Source of the DNA: Halocaridina rubra
Taxonomy: Eukaryota; Arthropoda; Malacostraca; Decapoda; Atyidae
Assembly (NCBI GenBank): GCA_037179515.1
Contig: JAXCGZ010007602.1
Location: 42,501-85,000, forward strand
Reading direction: 5' to 3'
Length of the DNA stretch: 42,500 nt
Made by a program: the position numbers and the translations under genes
Notes under the pieces: model-generated
The model's input: the letters and a program-made list of their open reading frames with translations, nothing else
The model's database searches: none
Told to the model about the DNA's origin: nothing
Shown here: positions 1-42,500 of the stretch, one piece after another
How the letters are laid out: every line of letters begins with the position of its first letter
Numbering within the stretch: the stretch's first letter is position 1

Positions 1-49
<49 letters not shown>

Positions 50-400
50 TGCAATGGATAATCCTCTATTCTAAATACTTTTAGGGTCTCTCTGTCTTTT
101 TCGATGACTTATATACCACTATCTCTTAATACTATTCCTGATGAAATATAATTGCTGCTATTGTTGAAAAAGTTGCTGTTTTCTCTTTAAACTCTCAATA
201 TTATTATTTTCATTTAATATTTTTCAAGATTATCATAAGCGTTTAGTTTATTTTTTCTTTCTATTTTCAAAAACCATCGATGCTAACACCAGGGGACAGG
301 AAAACTTGTTAGACATTTCTACCCCTTTTTTTAAGGCTTCTATATTTTTTTTTATAGCATTTGCTGATCTGGCTCTTTCACTGACGCAGAGAAAGAGAAA

Positions 401-556
<156 letters not shown>

Positions 557-680
557 TCCTGCAATGTGTGACTAGGTACTTTTAGAGTATTTTCATAACT
601 AAATCAATACTCGTATGAATAATATATAAAATATATTTTCTCTATATCATTGGGTTAAAAAACATTACCGTAGTATTCAT

Positions 681-696
681 ACTACTACTACTACTT

Positions 697-758
<62 letters not shown>
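681..758. repeat. CTA trinucleotide microsatellite
   Basis: About 26 units of ACT/CTA with one TTC interruption near 694. Confidence 0.95.
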
Positions 759-950
759 GCTATCATAATTAATTCGGATTAGAAAAATAGACCGATAAGA
801 AAAGGTTCTTATGCGAAACAGAAAAAATTATGCTAATTGAGTGTATAGCTAAATGTACTTACGAGGTTTCACTTTGAACTCATAAACAGCATTATATACA
901 CACGTCATAATATCTAAGGCTTCCTTGAATATATTTTAGTAATTATATAT

Positions 951-1000
<50 letters not shown>

Positions 1001-1087
1001 ATATATAATGGCACCGTTTTATGAATATTACAGAATATATTTACTCTTTCAGGGGCAAAAAAAAAAAAAATCATGATTATTTCTACA

Positions 1088-1088
<1 letters not shown>

Positions 1089-1177
<89 letters not shown>

Positions 1178-1232
1178 GTTATTATTATTATTATTATTAT
1201 TATCATTATTGTTATTATTATTATTATTATTA

Positions 1233-1299
<67 letters not shown>

Positions 1300-1334
1300 G
1301 ATTATTATTATTATTATTGTTATTATTGTTATTA

Positions 1335-1420
<86 letters not shown>
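1089..1420. repeat. Long ATT trinucleotide microsatellite
   Basis: About 330 bp of ATT units with scattered single-base interruptions (GTT, ATC, ATG). It reads as poly-Ile or poly-Tyr in two frames, which are not genes. Confidence 0.97.
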
Positions 1421-1549
1421 ACTGAGGATATTTTCTCAATGATAATTACATAAAAGTGTTTTAATTATCATGGTTGTTAATAACATTTGCTGGTTTTTCG
1501 GTTAGTAAAGTACATAGTTATAGGAGAATAATATATCTATAACATAAAG

Positions 1550-1551
<2 letters not shown>

Positions 1552-1642
<91 letters not shown>

Positions 1643-1761
1643 CAAATAATATTTGGATTTATTAATATTTTACTTATCAATGTCTTTTATATGCTATATC
1701 TTGGAATGATCTTTGTATGTAAATTATGTTTCACTCTTATATTTAAAAAAAGAAAAAAATA

Positions 1762-1839
<78 letters not shown>
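1552..1839. repeat. Pair of AT dinucleotide tracts
   Basis: AT runs at 1552-1639 and 1768-1839 are separated by about 130 bp of AT-rich unique sequence. Confidence 0.9.
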
Positions 1840-1841
<2 letters not shown>

Positions 1842-2138
1842 TACTTATAAAGGCTAATAAAATTTTGCAGGTAGATTTTCATAAAGAAATAATAAGGGAA
1901 AATGAATAATCAAATGACTATTGAAACCAGAAAGCTTTTAAAACGCATTAATTCTCTCTATTTTTTTTTTACTCTATATCTAAGATTTTTTTTTATTTTC
2001 GTATTTGGAAATAACTCAACTTCTTTCCTTTTGTTCTTAAACATATATCTATTTATTTTTTCTTTATAGCTTGGAGTTCCTTTACCAAATTCGTTCGATA
2101 ATAATAATTCTTTTTATCTATTTTTTTTTTCCCTACAG

Positions 2139-2176
2139 AATCGGACCTGCTATAAGGTTGAAAACCATCCGGAAAG
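2139..2176 (+). other. trpl: 5' UTR part of first coding exon of trpl
   Basis: A polypyrimidine tract followed by CTACAG ends at 2138. The 38 bases up to the ATG contain in-frame TAA and TGA, so translation cannot start earlier in this exon. At least one more 5' UTR exon must lie upstream. Confidence 0.75.
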
Positions 2177-13166
<10,990 letters not shown>

Positions 13167-13733
13167 CTTATTTGATATATTGATGCCGAAGGTATTATTC
13201 TTTAGTAGAGAAATGGTAATACTAGTTATAAAGGTAAGTACATTTTGCATCATTATTATGACATTAGTAACATAGGTGAAGTTTAGTGTAACTTTTAGAC
13301 GAGTATAATAGAAACTGATCATGGAATGATCCATCAGAAAATATATGATAATATAGTCTTATCATTTCTTACCATGATATCCTAATATTTAAAAGACAAT
13401 TGTGATATACTATAAGAGTGAAAAAAGTCCTTAGAATCAGTGTAAACGCAGTTAAATATATCAAACAAGTCATAATAGATAGCTGCTTCATAATATGTAT
13501 ATATAATGTTCTGAGCTCATGTCTTTATTAATTTTTTTTATTGATTAGAATTAATTTGATTGATTCACCTATATTTATGTTTTTCTCAATCAGAGAATTT
13601 TGTTTTAGCAGTTTATGCATTTGGCATTTTATTAATATATTACAACTACGTAATATTTAGTGGCTGATGATGGTTAGATGATATTTTATTACTATAATTA
13701 TTGAAGTTTGCGGAGAGTGCACCCAGTTGCCTT

Positions 13734-13902
<169 letters not shown>

Positions 13903-15300
13903 CATCTTATCTATGCTTTCTATGGATATACAGTAGAAAATAGATTCTGTCCTTTATTATACGAGTACATATACCGCTCATTTTAATTTCTGGAAAACCA
14001 AAATAAAAAAAAAAATAAAACACACAAATTATAGATAAACAATAAAAAATGGAAGCATGTGTATTAATGATAACGCAATAAGGTAAAGCTTATTATCATT
14101 TTTTTTTTTATGTTAAGAAGAAATTGAGGTTTTCTGCTGGACGAGATACACAACGTTTTGATTTTCTGAATTCTTCGTTCGTAAAACAATGGTAGTGATC
14201 TTTAATTATGCAGGTAAAAATGAATTTGTAAAACTGCTTCCAGGAAACAAATAAAACATCTAGATTAAGTGAAACGAGAAAGAGGAGGGGCTTGAATTTG
14301 TTATTATGTTAAAAATAAAAACAGTTCCAATAACAGTTACCCAGTTTCATGTTTCATTTATTTTCCTACTTACCCGGTATGCTCCAGTCTCTTTACCCAT
14401 CTCATTGTTTACGTAAATCATGAATTGCAATTCCTTGAAAAAAAAAATATCCTTTATCAGATGAAAATTAATTTAATTTTGACATATGTCTTTACACTTA
14501 TGATCACCCAAGTAATAATAATTGCTAACTGAGGAGTCTGAGATTAGTAGATGAGTCACACCTTCCTCGCGAGGTGTGTAGTGTGTGGAGAACTCTACAC
14601 ATAGCTAGCGCCCAAGTCTGCTTGTGACAGTAGCACACTGTGGCTAATTGATTAGTATTTAATTTGCATTTCCATACTGAAGAAGCGTTTTGTATGTATG
14701 GAGATCACAAGACTAAAGAAACGCATAAAGATAAGGTATTTGCCATTAAAGCTCGCCAGACAGTATTTCATACCACGCTAAACAAGACAGCGTGGTATAC
14801 AAGTTGGTAAATGAGCTAGCAACCTAATATGGGTTTTACCATGAAAGTAATAAAAGATCCATTCCTAGTTTGGGAATGCATTGATTCCCCCCCCCCCTAC
14901 TCTGTTCCCCCATGAATAGGGTAGAGAGGTGAAATAATATTAGTCTTTATTTGCGTAGAAATATGATTTCTAGTTTTCAACATAAGAATGAAGAAGAAAA
15001 GTGGCAAATGTTTTAGATGACGTCACACAATCATATATAAATGAAAATTGAGACATAAAAAACAAAACTTAGCACGAGGGTCTGCCCCTCTCGTTTTTAT
15101 CTCTTACTTTACTTAATTTTCTTGCTTTTCCCTCCAATTCCCTTATATCCTTAATCCCCTCCCTTTTTTTTCATCTATCCCATCCTAAAAAAAAAAGAAA
15201 AAAAAATTGATACCGTAAGATGGATACCATACATGGTTAAGCAAACACATCAGTGAATGAAGTGAGATATTTCATTTGAATAGACGTGTCAGGGGGGAGA

Positions 15301-15523
<223 letters not shown>

Positions 15524-15763
15524 GCTCTGTTTGACACTAAACAATTTCGTATTTAAGAAAATTGTTAATGGGATAACAAGGAGATTTTGATTGTGATTAA
15601 ATTACTCTATTTAATGATAAACATAATGCACGGCCTTGAAAATAGTATTATCATTATAACTGCACTCTAGAACACTGATTTACAGTTGAATTATGTTAAA
15701 TTAAAAATAATCTTTGCATGTAGTAAACAAAGATTCATGAGGACTTAACTTACTCTCCCTTCA

Positions 15764-15960
<197 letters not shown>

Positions 15961-16577
15961 TCTATTAATCCTATACACACAATCTCCATAACAGCAATAT
16001 TCTTTTTGAGTGTCATAAACTCCCTCAAACATACAAATTAATGCAACTGAACACCCACTTTTAATAGGCGCATGGATTATTCTTTGTAATTTACATTTCG
16101 CATAATGTAATTGCTATCACCTACTTTAAGCAGATGCTTCAAAGAAATCTGATGTCTTTAGTTACTGTAATTGCCTATATCAATCTGGGCTATACGTATG
16201 GCCCCTTGGCATAGTTTTTGCGTTAACTGCTGGTAGTTCCTCATACATGCACAAGTTTCATGTCAGATGTTCCAGGACATCGAACATCCTATAATCAGAG
16301 CCATAAATAGCTCCAACTCTAATAGATTATGTCTATATAAAGAGCCATAATCCCCTTTATAAGGAGGATTACCGACTCAAAGAAAAACTTTGACTCTTTG
16401 CAAGAGAAACAACAAAGGAGTCAAGTTAGAATTCTTCTTACTCCTCCTCATTTAAGCGATATTTACGAAACGTAGAACAAGTAGGAGCTATTTTGGTGCC
16501 TTTGGGGTGTAATTCCTACCTAATCAGGTAATTAGAAAATTATGATAGGTTAGGTTCGAAGTGTTTTGATAGGTACG

Positions 16578-16700
16578 ATCTGAGGTTAGCAAGGGCATGC
16601 ACTCAGGGTAACGATTACATCTGCCAAAATAAGTCCTTCGCTAGAAGGCAACTGTCCTAGCCCTTGGTAGAAAAGGGAATCTGTGACGTGAAACCGGAAC
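16578..16700 (+). mobile_element. 3' half of tRNA-derived SINE
   Basis: CTGAGGTTAGCAAGGGCATG, GTAACGATTACATCTGCC and GAAGGCAACTGTCCTAGCCC match the 3' two thirds of the copy at 18308-18520. The tRNA-like head is missing, and the copy ends next to fold-back MITE copy 3. Confidence 0.9.
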
Positions 16701-16701
16701 T

Positions 16702-16972
16702 AAGCCACTTTCACACCAAAGTGGCAAGTGGCACGCCAGTTGAAAACGAGCATTCGGAAATGTATGAAACCTTTCACACAGAAGTGGCGTGACACGTTCC
16801 ATGTGTCACATGCAACTTGCGTGTCACTCTGAGAATGGCACTTGGCACATGGTACGTGTCACGCCACCTCTGCGTGAAAGGATTCATATATTTCCGGATG
16901 TTCGTTTTCAACTGGCGTGCCACGTGGCATGGCACGTGAGACGTGCCACTTTGCTTTGAAAGCTGCCTTTTA
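16702..16972. mobile_element. Fold-back MITE, copy 3, intergenic
   Basis: It has the same blocks as copies 1 and 2 (GGCACGCCAGTTGAAAACGA, GAAACCTTTCACACAGAAG, GTGACACGT). The ends pair through CAAAGTGGCA and TGCCACTTTG. The arms are more diverged than in copy 1. Confidence 0.88.
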
Positions 16973-17004
16973 GCCAATGACATATAAATTAAATTTTTTA
17001 TCAT

Positions 17005-17322
17005 TGCTGGAGTGGAGGGAGAGTCGAGATATAAGAAGAATGTGTGGAATTTGTAATGTCATAGAGAAGGCTAGGGAAGCTCGTCTGAGATACTATGGCC
17101 ATGTGGTAAAAGAGGGGAGGAGGAACCAATCGGGGGAGGTAAGAATATGCCAGTGATAGGGGGAAGGAGTGTGGGGCACCAGCGGATCAGATGGATGGAC
17201 GTGGTGGGGAGGGATATGGTTGAAGTTGGATTGGAGGAGGGAGATGCAAGGGATAGGAACAAGTGGAGGAAGTTGACTCGAGCGGCCGACCGTGATATTC
17301 AGTGGGTTTAATAAGGTCGAAG
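17005..17322 (+). pseudogene. Remnant of a LINE reverse transcriptase C-terminus
   Basis: Translation gives a conserved non-LTR tail in two frames: ARLRYYGHVV in the first part and RIRWMDVVGRDM then DRNKWRKLTRAADRDIQWV before TAA at about 17309. The GHV...RW.D....D..RDRN.WR pattern is the usual C-terminal end of LINE RT polyproteins. A stop and a frame change make it non-functional. Confidence 0.8.
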
Positions 17323-17794
17323 GAAGAAGAAGATATAAATTAAATTTTTTAAGAAGTAATAATCACACTCCTGCGGCAATGATATTTTGTCCTCCACCCC
17401 AGGAGGAGAAAAGGAAATGCTGAATAAGAGAATGAATTATGGGAAATATAGGCCTCTCAGCTCCTCACTTCGACTGAATCCACCCAATTCTTAAATAGAA
17501 ATAATAAAATGTGAAGAACGAGATTAAGAGAGAGTGGAGATGAGAGTCAAAGGCCGCTCAAAACCTTATTCTGTGGTACAGTTACAAAGGCTAAGACTTG
17601 ATGCTGTTGCTACTATTGATTTATTTCATTCCACATTAATTTCTCAATCAAATATTACGAAATTGCTTTAAATATTTAGTTCAGTGAATATTCTAAGAAA
17701 TTCTATAATTTTAGGAAAAGACAGAAAAAAAAATATATAAAAACTTGAATATATATTTTCCAGGCAGACGTTAAGATTTTTCCACAAAATCTCA

Positions 17795-17810
17795 TTCTTC
17801 TCTCTTTCGC
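17795..17810 (+). promoter_or_regulatory. RpS28: Likely 5' TOP pyrimidine tract / start region of RpS28
   Basis: TTCTTCTCTCTTTCGC lies 12-27 bases before the ATG. Ribosomal protein mRNAs typically start at such a tract and have short 5' UTRs. The exact transcription start is inferred. Confidence 0.5.
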
Positions 17811-17821
17811 GTGGAGTAAAC

Positions 17822-21771
<3,950 letters not shown>

Positions 21772-22402
21772 ATCCTTTGTCTGGAGTCTTGGTTTTGGTA
21801 AGTGTGCTTCCATAGAGCACTTCTTGATTTTTTTTTTATTGGAATAGTGAGGTTTTCCATGTATATATCTCTTCATCATATCCTGGTATATCTTCGTTGT
21901 CTTTTGATAGGACTGTAGTTCTTTTAAAACTTCCATGAAAGGGCTTTTGTATTGTACCAAAAAATACCATCATTTTTGTTGTAATCAATATTTCTTTTAA
22001 TCAACTATTCAGAATAAGCGTGTAGGGAGGAAGATGTTATGCATTGTTTTTTCTTTAAATATATGCAGTTTTCCGCATACATTTCGTGCTCAATTATATA
22101 TTGTATAAAGATTTGCCTAGAGTAGTATCTTGGAATAGGGATTGTGGTAGTGCAGTAAATAAAGCACTCAATCCCGTGTCTGACTCCACCGTGGGACGTT
22201 GGGAAGGATATCCAACCGTAATTCCCTAGCTGCAGCCTGTCTGTGTCTACCTCCATTTGAATGAGGGATTAATAGTGTGTTGGAATACTGACTTAAATTA
22301 AATGCTATCTTAAAATGTAAACTTGAATTTTTTTTATTTTTTGCTTTTGCAGGTATTGGAGCTGGCATTTTTTCTAGGTCAATAAATGAGTTAGAAAATA
22401 AA
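21772..22402 (+). other. RpS28: RpS28 3' UTR, spliced, with poly(A) signals
   Basis: After the stop the exon continues to 21797, where GTAAGT begins an intron ending in TTTTGCAG at 22352. The last exon from 22353 holds AATAAA at 22381-22386 and 22397-22402. The junction is 26 nt after the stop. Confidence 0.8.
22141..22283 (+). mobile_element. Second SINE-like family, copy A, in RpS28 3' UTR intron
   Basis: TAGTGCAGTAAATAAAGCAC, CACCGTGGGACGTTGGGAAG, GATATCC and TTTGAATGAGGG parallel 32926-33085 (GCCCACCATGGGTCATTAGG, AAGGGCATCC, TTCAAATGGGGG). The GGGAAGGGCATCC-type core is common in animal tRNA-derived SINEs. Divergence is high. Confidence 0.6.
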
Positions 22403-22549
22403 ATCTTTAATTTTTCCTCTTTTGCACTACCAAAGTATTTGGGAAATTGTAACCATCATGTTGATGCCTTTCTAAATACTAACATGGATAAGCATCAGTA
22501 TGAGAAATTTTATGTTAAAGTACTTCGTGTAGTCTATATACATATATAA

Positions 22550-22555
22550 TTTATT
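22550..22555 (-). other. Nedd1: Nedd1 poly(A) signal
   Basis: AATAAA on the minus strand, 73 bases after the Nedd1 stop codon. Confidence 0.7.
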
Positions 22556-22627
22556 CCTCTTTGCATAAAAATATGTAGTATATAAAATTGTAAAAAAAAT
22601 ATATGCAGTTGCTCAGTCCTTGAAAGT

Positions 22628-42430
<19,803 letters not shown>

Positions 42431-42500
42431 CTGGGGGAGTATAATAAATCTATTAGTGACAAAAACGGTACATTCCAACAGAATTAAAGTTAAATTCACA

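Noticed and set aside
943..1453. Long open frames of poly-Ile or poly-Tyr
   Set aside because: They are translations of AT and ATT microsatellites and change only by repeat phase.
14770..14798. Inverted repeat ATACCACGCT / AGCGTGGTAT
   Set aside because: A 10-bp stem with a 9-nt loop is not remarkable in a region this size.
15018..15045. TGACGTCA palindrome followed by a TATA-like ATATATAAAT
   Set aside because: It looks like a CRE plus TATA promoter, but no exon or open frame follows, and such motifs arise easily in AT-rich DNA.

Overview
The window looks like nuclear DNA from a decapod crustacean (shrimp, crab or crayfish; I cannot fix the genus). The evidence is: arthropod-type spliced genes; a TRPL channel whose core is close to Drosophila TRPL; very dense and long AT, CT and ATT microsatellites; jockey-like LINEs; tRNA-derived SINEs; and fold-back MITEs. 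It is AT-rich outside exons.

Three protein genes can be assembled exon by exon with consistent splice sites and phases. (1) trpl, + strand, coding 2177-13166, 18 coding exons, 1376 aa, complete from ATG to stop. It encodes a light-activated-type TRPC cation channel with ankyrin repeats, six membrane segments, a TRP box and a long Lys/Pro/Ser-rich tail ending in Asn-Trp-Leu. (2) RpS28, + strand, coding 17822-21771 in two coding exons plus a spliced 3' UTR exon, 65 aa. (3) Nedd1, - strand, 13 coding exons between 42430 and 22628. It is the WD40 gamma-tubulin-ring recruitment factor; the exon with its start lies beyond the right edge. RpS28 and Nedd1 are convergent, with poly(A) signals about 150 bp apart.

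Layout: 1-2138 microsatellite-rich upstream DNA; 2139-13166 trpl; 13167-17790 intergenic, with AT tracts, a SINE fragment, a fold-back MITE and a LINE tail; 17795-22402 RpS28, whose first intron carries a full-length tRNA-type SINE; 22550-42500 Nedd1, whose introns hold a tandem satellite, a decayed retroelement, a 5'-truncated LINE with a poly(A) tract, a pogo/Tigger-type fold-back element inside an AT tract, and another element with terminal inverted repeats.

The three genes do not form a pathway. TRPL acts in photoreceptor membrane signalling, RpS28 in the 40S ribosome and NEDD1 at the centrosome or spindle. I saw no new multi-gene system. The most interesting signals are the TRP-like tail on a TRPL-like channel, a fold-back MITE family of which one copy makes up almost a whole trpl intron, repeated SPVR motifs on successive Nedd1 exons, and several large hairpin-forming elements.
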